Below, in pieces: positions 18,774 through 30,035 of a stretch of DNA of 64,000 bases. The notes beneath the pieces are model-generated. The model worked only from the letters and a program-made list of their open reading frames with translations, ran no database searches and had not been told where the DNA came from. A program made the translations under genes and the position numbers. Numbering within the stretch: position 1 is the stretch's first letter; each line of letters starts with the position of its first letter. This stretch comes from Polyangiaceae bacterium (GTDB taxonomy: Bacteria; Myxococcota_A; Polyangia; Polyangiales; Polyangiaceae). The stretch spans positions 868,001 through 932,000 of the forward strand of contig JAWKRG010000003.1 in the NCBI GenBank assembly GCA_041389725.1. Direction: 5' to 3'.

Positions 18774-19780
18774 CGCTGATGCGGATTCTGCTGAGCATGC
18801 TGGTGTGCAGCATGCTGCTCGTGTGGAGCGCGACGAGTCGCGCGGCATCCGTGCGCTACCTGTCGGATGCGTCGGAGACCTTCAACCGTCGCGTAGTAGC
18901 CGAGATAGAGAGCGTCGGCCTGGAAGTGGAGCGACCTGCCAGCGAAACCGACGCGCTACCCATCGACTGTGTAGCGTTGATTCGCGTCCGCGAGAGCACC
19001 GGCGACGTCGAAGTTTGGCTCAACACCGGAACGACCCTGGCGCTCGCCACGACTGTGAAACGCGATGCGGCGGCCACCGAAGACCAGGACAGCGTGCGGA
19101 TCGCCGAGTCCGTGCGCGGAATTCTCGCTCCGCTGGCCGAACGCCGCGAGCCCGAGGCCAGTGGGCCGCTGCCACCGCCACCGCCACCCCGCGAAACCTC
19201 GACCGAATCGGGCGAGCCTCCACCTACCCCGACGCCGATGCCTCCGACGCGAGCTCCGTCGCGTTCCACTGCGTGGAACTGGGAGTCCGGGGCGCTCGTC
19301 GCCCTCGTCAGCCAACCGGGTGGCGTCGGCGTCAGCGCGGGGCTCGCGTTGCGGCGGCGGCTCTGGCAGTCACTCTGGGCGGACCTGTCCCTTGCGCTCC
19401 CGCTCACTGCGACGACTCTCGAGCAAAGCGATGCCTCAGCGGAAGTTCAGACCCGCCTGGGCAACGCAGGCCTCAGTTGGGACTTCCGGCCTGCTTCCGA
19501 CGTTTCGCTCCGCGCGGGAGCGGGCGCATCCGTCGCCTGGGTCGTGACCCGCGGCGATGCAGTGGCGCCGCGTCGCGGTGTGACCGACAGTGCGACGATG
19601 GTGCTGCCTCACCTGAGCTTGCAGTCGGGCCTCGACGTGACGCAGGCTCTCGCCGTCGAACTGGGGCTGCTCGGAGCTTGGTCGGTCACGCAGACGGACA
19701 TCGCCTTTGGCTCCGAAGTCGTCGCGACCTTCGGGCAGCCACTACTTCTCCTGCACTTGGGCGTCGTGCTGAAACCGTGA
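18770..19780 (+). CDS. envelope protein with Pro-rich linker and beta-barrel-like C-terminus
   Basis: A 336-residue exported protein whose ATG overlaps the stop of the FecR-like gene (ATGA). A signal peptide covers ~1-26. Residues ~27-135 form a small periplasmic-looking domain (alternating Val/Glu strands, IDCVALIRV, WLNTG). A linker of Pro runs and Thr/Glu follows to ~165. The rest (~170-336) is rich in amphipathic strands (WESGALVALVSQ, AGLALRRRLW, LRAGAGASVAWV) and ends in LLHLGVVLKP, like an outer-membrane beta-domain. A periplasmic domain tied to a barrel recalls proteins of sigma/FecR surface-signalling loci. No known family recognised. Unlike its upstream neighbours its frame is intact. 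Confidence 0.75.
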   Translation: MTLMRILLSMLVCSMLLVWSATSRAASVRYLSDASETFNRRVVAEIESVGLEVERPASETDALPIDCVALIRVRESTGDVEVWLNTGTTLALATTVKRDAAATEDQDSVRIAESVRGILAPLAERREPEASGPLPPPPPPRETSTESGEPPPTPTPMPPTRAPSRSTAWNWESGALVALVSQPGGVGVSAGLALRRRLWQSLWADLSLALPLTATTLEQSDASAEVQTRLGNAGLSWDFRPASDVSLRAGAGASVAWVVTRGDAVAPRRGVTDSATMVLPHLSLQSGLDVTQALAVELGLLGAWSVTQTDIAFGSEVVATFGQPLLLLHLGVVLKP

Positions 19781-19815
19781 ACCGAATGCGCCATGTGCGG
19801 CCATCTCGAAACATC

Positions 19816-20931
19816 ATGAAGACTTCGTCTCCTCTCTACCTCTCCTTTGGAATTCTTGGCTTCGTCGTCGGCTGCGGTGGCAGCACGCTGGAACCCGTGC
19901 AAGACGGCACGGGTGGCAAGGCCGGTTCGTCAGGCAGTGGCGGCAGCGGCAATGCGACCGGCACGGGCGGCTCCGGCAATGCGGCTGGCGCGGGCGGCAC
20001 GGGCAGCGCAGGCGCCACGGGCGGAACAGGCGGAACAGGCGGAAGCGTGCCCTGCGGCGACCCCAACCCCGCTGGCTGCGTGCAAACGGGCTGCGACACA
20101 GGCTTCATCTGCAACACGGAGGTAACGGCGTGTGCGCCGTCGGGTTGCACTTGCGACAGCAAGACCAAGCAGTGGGCCTGCCTGCCCGACTGCGGGGGTG
20201 GCGTTTGCACGCCGGATCCGAAGCAGAGCAAGTACTTCGTGCGCATCGGCTTCCACGATGGGCAGGTGAAGATCCCTGACGTGTGCGTCGCTTATGGCAA
20301 GTACTTCGAAGCGCCTGGATACGCTTTCGAAGAGGTGGGTTTGTTGGAGCAAAACGGGGAGACCGCCGAGAGCCTCAATCGCTTTCAGCGCCTGACCAAG
20401 TACTTGCCCTTGAAGCAGCAACCGATGGCCTTCGGTATCAAGAGCTTCAAGGACGGCTGCTCGGCGCCGACGGCCGTCAGCGTGGTGGACACCGCAACAC
20501 CTTCGTCAGGCTTCTACACCTGGCTGTCCGTGCCCTATTCCGGCGAGGCGCCGGTATCCTGGGTGCTGAACGACGCCCCCCCGACGAGTGGCTCGATCAA
20601 CGGCAGCCTGCGGGTGGCCAATGTCGCCGTCGCTTCGCAAGACCTCATCAACGCCAGCGCTGACGGAACCGGACTGGGCACGATCGGGTTCGCGGACCAG
20701 GGACCGAAGGGATACGCCGCCACGCCGGCTGCGCACTTGGACTCGTTGACCTTCGAGCACGGTGGCCAGAAGTACAAGGCCAGCTACGTCGGGTTCGACT
20801 TGCTTCCAGTTCAGTCCACGACGATCTTCGTAGCGTCGAAACCGGACTTCTCGGGCTTGAATGCCATTGGCTGCGTGGACGCACGAACGGACACCTTCTG
20901 CTTCACGACGCAGGCCAAGATCGTGCCTTGA
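19816..20931 (+). CDS. Gly-rich-linker lipoprotein, possible DUF4397-like repeats
   Basis: A 371-residue lipoprotein. The signal peptide ends in LGFVVGC (Cys20), followed by ~55 residues of Gly/Ser/Thr/Ala linker. A Cys-rich segment (six to eight Cys in CGDPNPAGCVQTGC...CTCDS, residues ~85-135) comes next. The C-terminal ~230 residues contain two similar blocks beginning YFVRIGFHDG and LRVANVAVAS, which look like the repeated beta-sandwich often described as DUF4397; that resemblance is weak. It follows the 336-residue envelope gene by 35 bases. A surface location is inferred. The lipobox and linker are typical of myxobacterial outer-membrane lipoproteins. Confidence 0.7.
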   Translation: MKTSSPLYLSFGILGFVVGCGGSTLEPVQDGTGGKAGSSGSGGSGNATGTGGSGNAAGAGGTGSAGATGGTGGTGGSVPCGDPNPAGCVQTGCDTGFICNTEVTACAPSGCTCDSKTKQWACLPDCGGGVCTPDPKQSKYFVRIGFHDGQVKIPDVCVAYGKYFEAPGYAFEEVGLLEQNGETAESLNRFQRLTKYLPLKQQPMAFGIKSFKDGCSAPTAVSVVDTATPSSGFYTWLSVPYSGEAPVSWVLNDAPPTSGSINGSLRVANVAVASQDLINASADGTGLGTIGFADQGPKGYAATPAAHLDSLTFEHGGQKYKASYVGFDLLPVQSTTIFVASKPDFSGLNAIGCVDARTDTFCFTTQAKIVP

Positions 20932-20947
20932 TCCCGCGGCCGTGGGA

Positions 20948-21044
20948 GCTGGCGACCGCGGCCCAAAGGGGGACGACGCCGCGACGGCCCGCGACCGCGG
21001 CGCAAAGCGACCGCGCCGCGGCGGCGGCTGGCGACCGCGGCCCA
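20948..21044 (+). repeat. three spaced copies of GCGACCGCGG
   Basis: In the 354-base gap before secA the decamer GCGACCGCGG occurs at 20952-20961, 20991-21000 and 21031-21040, spaced 39 and 40 bases. The first and third copies share the longer word GCTGGCGACCGCGGCCCA. Nothing coding is seen here. The spacing is near four helical turns, which is compatible with protein binding or a short degraded tandem repeat. Confidence 0.6.
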
Positions 21045-21144
21045 GAGGCGACGTCACCACGAAAAGGGTGGCGCTCTCGGCGCCACCACGCAGTGGCGGC
21101 TCCCAAGCCGGCAGGGATTCGCCAATCATTTCCGCGACAAAGCC

Positions 21145-21176
21145 CCGGGATACCGCGGGCTGCCGCGGTATCCCGG
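21145..21176. terminator. strong 14-bp hairpin upstream of secA
   Basis: A perfect 14-bp inverted repeat, CCGGGATACCGCGG (21145-21158) and CCGCGGTATCCCGG (21163-21176), closes a GCTG tetraloop. It could terminate the preceding lipoprotein transcript (no T-run follows) or sit in the secA leader and regulate it. The remaining ~110 bases up to the ATG show no further clear signal. Confidence 0.5.
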
Positions 21177-21285
21177 CGATTCTCCTCCCGAAGCGCTGGC
21201 AGGGAGTGGCTATTGGCATTAGCTTGCCCCCACTTTTCGCCCCGATGCGCGATTGTCGGCGCGGCGCGAGAAAGCCACGACCACC

Positions 21286-24378
<3,093 letters not shown>

Positions 24379-24495
24379 CTCGTGAGTGACGAAAGTCACT
24401 CTCCACGCCAGAGCCGGGCGCATGGACGAGAGTTCGAGAGCAACGGCGAGTAGCTCAGGTTGCGTTTCGCGTCAGGGGCGCTAGGGTCGCTCACC

Positions 24496-25740
24496 ATGAA
24501 GCGCCTCGGATACTTGGTGGGCCTCGCTGCCCTGGTCAGTTGCTTTCCATCAGCCTGCTCGTCCGACAGCGACAGCGGCGGCGGCACCGGGGGGGCGAAG
24601 TTCGACGGCGGCGGCGCCACGGGCGGCTTCGGCAATTTCGGTGGCACAGGCGGCGCCTCGGGCGGTGCGAGCGGAAGCGGAGGCTCGGCAACCGGCGGCG
24701 CTTCAGGCGGTGCCAACGACAGCTGCGCGGGGATCTGCGGTTCGACCAACCCCGCGCCAGGCCCCCAGCAGTGCTACTGCGACGCCGATTGCGTCACGAA
24801 CGGCGACTGCTGCGACGACGCCTACACCGAATGTGGGGGAAGCTGCGTGGGCAAGTGCGGTGCGAGTGACACCTCCGGAACGGTCGAGTGTTACTGCAGC
24901 TCGGACTGCGTCGGATTCGGCGATTGCTGCAAGGACTACGCGACGGTGTGCGATACCGACGCGGGCACCGGCGGCACCGGCGGTACCGACGCGGGCACCG
25001 GTGGCGCTTCGGGCGGCACTGGCGGGACTGGGGGCACCGGCGGCGCTTCCGGCGGCAGCGGTGGCACCGACGCCGGCACCGGCGGCGCTTCGGGCGGCAC
25101 CGGTGGCACCGATGCGGGCACCGGCGGCACCGACGCGGGCACTGGCGGCACCGACGCGGGCACTGGCGGCGCTTCCGGCGGCACCGGTGGCACCGACGCA
25201 GGTAGCGGCGGGACCGATGGCGGTACCGCCGCCGCAGTGTGGGTCAACGAACTGCACTACGACAACACCGGCACCGACACCGACGAGGGCGTCGAGATCG
25301 CGGGCCCAGCCGGTACGAATCTGACGGGCTACTCGCTGGTGTTCTACAACGGCAGTCCAACGCAGCTGACCGCATACGGGACGGACACTCTGTCTGGGAC
25401 TATTCCCAACCAGCAGAACGGCTACGGCACGCTCTGGTTCCCCCACGCCGGCATTCAAAACGGGAACAGCACTCAGGACCAGCCGGACGGCTTTGCGCTG
25501 GTCGACGACCTCGGCAAGGTACTCTACTTCCTCAGCTACGAAGGCAGCTTCACGGCTGCGGACGGTGCAGCCCAGAACCTGACCAGTACCGACATCGGCG
25601 TGTTCGAGACCGAGGCAGGCACCGCGGCTGGACAGTCGCTACAGCTCACGGGTACTGGCCACGCCTACTCGGCCTTCACGTGGGCTGCCCCGGCAGCGCA
25701 CACTCGTGGCTTGGTCAACACCGGACAGACGCTCCAGTAG
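24496..25740 (+). CDS. lipoprotein with two somatomedin-B-like domains and a lamin-tail domain
   Basis: A 414-residue lipoprotein with start at ATG 24496 and signal peptide ending near Cys16 or Cys21. After a Gly-rich linker come two eight-cysteine modules, ~77-113 and ~117-152. Each has the exact somatomedin-B spacing pattern C-x3-C-...-C-x-C-x3-C-x5-CC-...-C (for example CAGIC, CYCDADC, GDCC). In animals this knot binds proteins such as PAI-1 in vitronectin. Then follows a ~95-residue GTGGTDAGTGGASGG repeat linker (24955-25236) and a C-terminal lamin-tail-like domain (residues 248-414) opening VWVNELHYDN and containing VEIAGPAG and GYSLVFYNG. LTD folds occur in many secreted bacterial proteins and nucleases. 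The whole is a surface protein-binding or adhesion candidate. Confidence 0.85.
   Translation: MKRLGYLVGLAALVSCFPSACSSDSDSGGGTGGAKFDGGGATGGFGNFGGTGGASGGASGSGGSATGGASGGANDSCAGICGSTNPAPGPQQCYCDADCVTNGDCCDDAYTECGGSCVGKCGASDTSGTVECYCSSDCVGFGDCCKDYATVCDTDAGTGGTGGTDAGTGGASGGTGGTGGTGGASGGSGGTDAGTGGASGGTGGTDAGTGGTDAGTGGTDAGTGGASGGTGGTDAGSGGTDGGTAAAVWVNELHYDNTGTDTDEGVEIAGPAGTNLTGYSLVFYNGSPTQLTAYGTDTLSGTIPNQQNGYGTLWFPHAGIQNGNSTQDQPDGFALVDDLGKVLYFLSYEGSFTAADGAAQNLTSTDIGVFETEAGTAAGQSLQLTGTGHAYSAFTWAAPAAHTRGLVNTGQTLQ
24955..25236 (+). repeat. in-gene Gly/Thr/Asp-Ala-Gly repeat tract
   Basis: About 280 bases of near-identical 9-24-base units coding for GTGG, TDAGTGG and ASGGTGG blocks form the linker of the somatomedin-B lipoprotein. 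Unit number is likely to vary between strains by slippage or recombination. Confidence 0.85.
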
Positions 25741-25759
25741 TCCGGTCGTCCAGCGCAAT

Positions 25760-25784
25760 CGCCGCCGCTCTCCTAGCGGCGGCG
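25760..25784. terminator. bidirectional hairpin between convergent genes
   Basis: A 9-bp stem (CGCCGCCGC at 25760-25768 with GCGGCGGCG at 25776-25784) and 7-base loop lie between two convergent genes; the minus-strand stop codon is inside it. Likely shared terminator, without a T-tract. Confidence 0.5.
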
Positions 25785-26657
25785 GCGCTTGGTGCGTTCT
25801 CCGTTTGCGGTGGCGAAGCGCCAACGCAAGCCGAAATGGCTGAAGTCCGCCCCTTCGATGCCGATGGCGTCGGGGCTACTGATCGCCGGCAGCAGCGTGA
25901 TCTGGGCGTCCAGATTGTCGTTGATCTGCACGCCTGCAATGACCCCAGCGCGGAGCACGTGCTCCCGCCGCCCCGGATTGACCAGGACTTCCTCGGCAAC
26001 TCCGACACTGATCGCATCGTCGCGACCGAAACGCAGCGCGTAGCCGACGCGCGCGCGCCAGATCCACGGCGGCTCGATCACCATGCCTAGGGACTCTTCG
26101 AAGACGTAATAGCCATCGTCGACGTTGGGATGGTAGTTCACCGTCACTAGCCAGAACGGCCCACCCGCAGCCACGGGTACCCCGCCTGCGAGTTCCGACT
26201 CCAAGGCCACGTGGGAGGCCGTGGGGCCGTCGTTTTGCTCGACGTCCAAACGCGAGTAGGAGGTGCGCGGGGTCAGTAGCGACCGACCGAAGGGCGCGAA
26301 GTAGCGAACACCGCTGCGTAGCTCCAGGAACGGAATCGCGCCTTTGGCTCCAAAGTAGCCGCCGACACCCTTGGCAGACACCAAGGGTTCCACCTCGGCA
26401 GACACGTGACTGTAGAAGGGGCGTCCGTAGCCAATCGATAGGCGTGGCCGCGCGTAGGGAAACCCCAACTCCAACACCGCAGCCGCGAAACCGCCGGGAC
26501 GCCCACGCGCCCAGTAGCGCGGCAGGGTGACGTCACTCGCGGTCATGCCGTGGTCGGACCAGGTCTGCTCGGCGCTCCAAGCCGGCGTTGCAGTTCCCGT
26601 ACACGCCACGCACAGAAGCAGGGCGCGACCAGCGCGACGGAGGCGATCCTGCGCCAT
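25773..26657 (-). CDS. predicted outer-membrane beta-barrel protein
   Basis: A 294-residue exported protein. The signal peptide is ~1-29 (LLLCVACTG...WSA). The mature part is made of alternating hydrophobic strands with many aromatic residues (FAAAVLELGFPY, LRSGVRYFAPFG, ARVGYALRFG, FSHFGLRWRF), as in barrel proteins. After the last strand a short basic end KRRRR is unusual, because barrels usually end in Phe. Its first codon touches the stop of the PAP2 gene upstream, so both are made from one transcript. The link to a membrane phosphatase may mean a shared envelope-lipid role. Family not recognised. Confidence 0.7.
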   Translation of the reverse strand: MAQDRLRRAGRALLLCVACTGTATPAWSAEQTWSDHGMTASDVTLPRYWARGRPGGFAAAVLELGFPYARPRLSIGYGRPFYSHVSAEVEPLVSAKGVGGYFGAKGAIPFLELRSGVRYFAPFGRSLLTPRTSYSRLDVEQNDGPTASHVALESELAGGVPVAAGGPFWLVTVNYHPNVDDGYYVFEESLGMVIEPPWIWRARVGYALRFGRDDAISVGVAEEVLVNPGRREHVLRAGVIAGVQINDNLDAQITLLPAISSPDAIGIEGADFSHFGLRWRFATANGERTKRRRR

Positions 26658-27634
26658 CAGAAATGCCCCCCCATCGCCACGCCGCCAGGAAAGGGGACCA
26701 AGTAGGTGGCGAAGGACGAAGGAGTGCTGAAGTCATGGCGGTAGTGGAGCAGCCACGGAATCGACAACCCCGCCAACGTGCCCCAGCTGGCGCCAACCAT
26801 GACGTCGGACGCGTAGTGCATGTCGCCCGCGACCCGCAGCGCCGCCGTGGTTGCAGCTGCCGCGTAGGCCGTCACGCAGGTTGCCGCGTCCGGAACGCCA
26901 CCGCCGTGCAGTGGCAAGTAGGCGCGGTTGATGCACACCAGACTCGCTCCGGCAAAAGCCATGCTGCTGTGGCCGCTATAGAAACTGCGATGTCGACCCG
27001 TTGCTTCACAGTCGCGAGTGTCCCCACCAAGCTCGCTGGTTCCACAAGTGCGACCATAGGGGCGCTCACGGCTCACCGCTGTGGAAACGACCCCCTGTAC
27101 TGCCGCGGTGATGGCTAGGGTTTCAGTGCTAATCAGAATCAGTTGCTCCGCGACGTCCGGGCTTTCGTAGTACCAGTTGGCGGCGATGAGCCCGTCGACG
27201 AGCACCGGGTAGCTGACCGTCATCGCGACCAAGACGTCACTGACGTCTCGCGCCATGCGACGGCTTTGGTACGAGCCCAGACGCAGTGAGTCGCGCGCGT
27301 CTTCGTCGAAGAGAATGCCGCCGCGCCAGCGCCCCGGAGATGGGTTGATCACCTGCGCCGCCAAGGCAGTAGAAGCCGCGAGCCCCGTGGTCACGTACTC
27401 GGCGGTGGAGAAGCGACGCCAATTCCAGCGCAGGCGCGCGCGGCTGATATCGCGTGGTGAAAAGAAGGCATGCAGCTCCGCTCCGTTGGCCAGCTCGTCG
27501 GCGGTCGGATAGCCGACCTCCGGACGCAGGGCGGCCACGGCCTCGGGCGGGCGAGCAAGGGCGGAACCCAGAGGGTTCGCCAGCACGGTGATGCAGGCGC
27601 CAGCTGCCACGAGCCACTTGGACAATCTCGCCAC
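26657..27634 (-). CDS. PAP2-superfamily membrane phosphatase
   Basis: A 325-residue protein of the type-2 phosphatidic acid phosphatase / haloperoxidase fold. The three catalytic motifs are readable: SRERPYGR (motif 1 with Arg-Pro), RSFYSGHSSMAF (motif 2, catalytic His), and RVAGDMHYASDVMVG (motif 3, nucleophilic His and Asp). A signal or anchor helix lies at the N-terminus and several hydrophobic segments follow. The CGTS...DCEA insert between motifs 1 and 2 and a second Cys pair may form disulphides, pointing to the periplasmic side. Family members dephosphorylate phosphatidate, undecaprenyl diphosphate or lipid A. It is coupled to the downstream barrel gene. Substrate is not predictable. 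Confidence 0.88.
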   Translation of the reverse strand: MARLSKWLVAAGACITVLANPLGSALARPPEAVAALRPEVGYPTADELANGAELHAFFSPRDISRARLRWNWRRFSTAEYVTTGLAASTALAAQVINPSPGRWRGGILFDEDARDSLRLGSYQSRRMARDVSDVLVAMTVSYPVLVDGLIAANWYYESPDVAEQLILISTETLAITAAVQGVVSTAVSRERPYGRTCGTSELGGDTRDCEATGRHRSFYSGHSSMAFAGASLVCINRAYLPLHGGGVPDAATCVTAYAAAATTAALRVAGDMHYASDVMVGASWGTLAGLSIPWLLHYRHDFSTPSSFATYLVPFPGGVAMGGHF

Positions 27635-27705
27635 GATCGGTTTCCAGTCGCGCAGACTCGCAGCCTATTGGCCTCGTGGGGTGAGCGCCAGGATAACTTG
27701 GGGAC

Positions 27706-30021
27706 TCAAGACCGTCGTCGGCGTGCGACGGCCGACGCCGCCAACAGCAGCAGAGACAGCCAAGTCCCCGACGAGAGGTCGCGACCCGCCGCACGACAGC
27801 CGCAACCTTCGTCGCCGCCGCTGTCGACGCTTGGGCCGGGCGCGGCATCCGCGCCAGCGTCGCCGCCACCGCTGCCGCCCGCGCCAGCATCAGGCACGCC
27901 CTCGAGCGCGAACTCGACTGCGTTGTAGGCACCGGTGCTATCACCGGTATTCACGATCATGACGAAAGCGCGCTCGGTTCCCGCTGGCACGGCCACGGAG
28001 GCTGAACTCTGCCCGTTCGTAGCGGACGCCGGAACCGTGACGTCGGCAGTCGAGGTCACGCCCGCCGCGTAGCTGAACGTCAGCGGCTCGTCGCCAAAGC
28101 GTACGAGCACGCTGGGCGAGAACGGCGTGCCGTTGCTGAGCGGGTTCGAGGAACCAATCTGGAACTGTGTGAAGTTCACCACCAACTCGCTTGCCTGGGA
28201 CACGGGCACGTCGAACTGCAGGATGCCCGGAGCGAAGGTGGCTCCCGGAACTGCCATGTCTTGGCGACCTGGCGCCCAGAACCGACCTCCCAGCCCGGGC
28301 ACGGTGCTGCTGAGCGGCTTGCCTTCGTACTTCACTACCCGCTGACAGCTGGGGAGCACCCCTCGTTGCGTCCACTCCTGACTCAACGCGTCCGCGGCGG
28401 CTGCACTGACTCCCGTCTTCACCGACGCCACGATCAAGGTCGCCAAATCCTCGAAGCTCAAGTCACCCCCCGGTGAAGCGACCAGCACATCGAACACCGC
28501 TTGATCCAGCGCCGCACGTTCGCTTGGTGAGAGGGATTGCCGAGTCTTCCACAGCGCAGTCGTCCACAACAGCGAGTCCGCGTGCACTTCCCCAGAAAGA
28601 TCCGTGGGGCACGCTTCAGCGCCGGACAAGTCGCGAATCGCATCGAGGCCTGGCGCCAGATCCGTCGACGCATACTCCCCCACCTTGGGGTCCCCAGTGA
28701 TGGCTGCGGAAAAGTAGTCCGCCAGACCTTCGTTCATGGCGCCCGGGGCCGAGGAAAGCCCCTGAACGTCTGCATGATACGTGCCGACGAGCTTCAGCGT
28801 GTGGTCGATCACGGCGTGACCGAACTCGTGATACACGACGTCACCGTCGTAGGAATAGTCCGCCTTCGGTCCCTGACCAAACCACATCGCGGCGCCGGGC
28901 AGTCCGAAGACCGAAGAGAAGATCGGATTGGCGGGAGCGAAGAAGGCGTTGGAGAAGGGCACGAAAGGCAGGTTGGGGTCTGCCATCTGGCTGAAGTCCA
29001 AGGTTTGGAAGCCGCTGGGCATCATCAGATTGGCTACCGCAGGCAACGGCTTCGTCGTCAGATCGCTCATGCCCAAGGCCGTGAAGTAGGCGTAGGCCTT
29101 GTTCGTGTGAAAGAAGATCTGGACCTCACTGAATTCGTCCTCAGGCGTCAGGGCTTGCGGCGGAGGGTCATACAGGAAGTCGCCACCCGCATCGGCCGTC
29201 GCACGTTGCTCGAGATCGCACGTGTGCACGCTGATCGTGACGCCAAAGTTGATCTGCTTCACCGCCTTGTTGTCGATGCAGTTCAGCGCCTTGACGCGTT
29301 CGTTCTCCAGGTGCGTGGCGTTGGCGGGAACGTCCAAGTCGAGATCTTCCAAAGCCGTCGTGGCGATGGGGTTTTGAGGGTACACGCGTCCTTTGGCGAA
29401 CCGTGCTGCGTTCCAGGTGGCGAGCAGTTCACCGTTTGCGGCATCGACGAGCAGTATGGGCGCATAGGGGACGCCCGCGGGGCGCCCGCTGGGATAGACC
29501 GCCCACACCAGACGTACGCCCGCGGCGAAGGGAAAGAGCGCGAGCCTGGCGTCGGACGCCGAAGTCGCGAGTCCCGACCAGCGGGCGACGCGCCGAGCCG
29601 CTTCAGCGGCTGGCAACGTCGCCGACACGCTCGGCAGGTCAGTCTCCACGCGCGTCACGGCCAACTCGATGTCTCCGGAAGGACCAAGGGCGACACCGGC
29701 CCCCCGGAACACGACGGGAACGCCTTGATGCATCTGAGCAAAGCGGAGGATGTTGCGGCGCGCCCCTGCACGGTTGCCCGCCGCAAGCTTCAGTTCCGCC
29801 TTGGCGATCTCGGGCGCGGTCCGTCGCAACGTGTTCAGCGCCCGTTGCTCGGCGCTCGCTCCAGCGGCGACAGAGAGCGGCCCAGGCAGAACCCGAGTCG
29901 GCGCCGCGAGGGCACTCGCGGACACCGACGCGCTGACGGCGACGACAGCAGCGCTCGTCGTGCAACGCCGTCTTGAAGTCGAGCCCGGCACGATGCGCCG
30001 CAGCCAATGAATGTTTCGCAT
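27706..30021 (-). CDS. secreted gluzincin metalloprotease with MYXO-CTERM-like tag
   Basis: A 771-residue exported protease. ATG 30021 is chosen because a typical signal peptide follows. Residues ~40-230 form a propeptide-like region (FTP/PepSY type). The zinc site HEFGHAVIDH is at ~398-407 and the third ligand Glu in NEGLADYF at ~430-437, spacing of the M4/M36 gluzincin group. A C-terminal beta-sandwich (~560-700) resembles a P/proprotein or cell-binding domain. After a Gly/Asp/Ala linker the end reads GCGCRAAG, a hydrophobic helix, then ARRRRS: the MYXO-CTERM layout, in which the Cys is cleaved and anchored by a myxosortase. It probably digests proteins on the cell surface or in prey. Confidence 0.85.
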   Translation of the reverse strand: MRNIHWLRRIVPGSTSRRRCTTSAAVVAVSASVSASALAAPTRVLPGPLSVAAGASAEQRALNTLRRTAPEIAKAELKLAAGNRAGARRNILRFAQMHQGVPVVFRGAGVALGPSGDIELAVTRVETDLPSVSATLPAAEAARRVARWSGLATSASDARLALFPFAAGVRLVWAVYPSGRPAGVPYAPILLVDAANGELLATWNAARFAKGRVYPQNPIATTALEDLDLDVPANATHLENERVKALNCIDNKAVKQINFGVTISVHTCDLEQRATADAGGDFLYDPPPQALTPEDEFSEVQIFFHTNKAYAYFTALGMSDLTTKPLPAVANLMMPSGFQTLDFSQMADPNLPFVPFSNAFFAPANPIFSSVFGLPGAAMWFGQGPKADYSYDGDVVYHEFGHAVIDHTLKLVGTYHADVQGLSSAPGAMNEGLADYFSAAITGDPKVGEYASTDLAPGLDAIRDLSGAEACPTDLSGEVHADSLLWTTALWKTRQSLSPSERAALDQAVFDVLVASPGGDLSFEDLATLIVASVKTGVSAAAADALSQEWTQRGVLPSCQRVVKYEGKPLSSTVPGLGGRFWAPGRQDMAVPGATFAPGILQFDVPVSQASELVVNFTQFQIGSSNPLSNGTPFSPSVLVRFGDEPLTFSYAAGVTSTADVTVPASATNGQSSASVAVPAGTERAFVMIVNTGDSTGAYNAVEFALEGVPDAGAGGSGGGDAGADAAPGPSVDSGGDEGCGCRAAGRDLSSGTWLSLLLLAASAVARRRRS

Positions 30022-30035
30022 GGGGTGCTCCGTAC

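Noticed and set aside
21205..21235. Possible sigma-54 promoter (TTGGCATTAGCTTGC) before secA
   Set aside because: Distance between GG and GC is nine bases instead of ten, so the essential spacing is wrong.
24955..25236. CRISPR-like regular repeats
   Set aside because: Repeats are short, in frame and code for a Gly/Thr/Asp linker; no unique spacers of even length.
28537..29976. Plus-strand frame of about 479 codons opposite the metalloprotease
   Set aside because: The protease on the minus strand carries clear motifs; the plus frame is Arg/Gly/Val-rich without domains.
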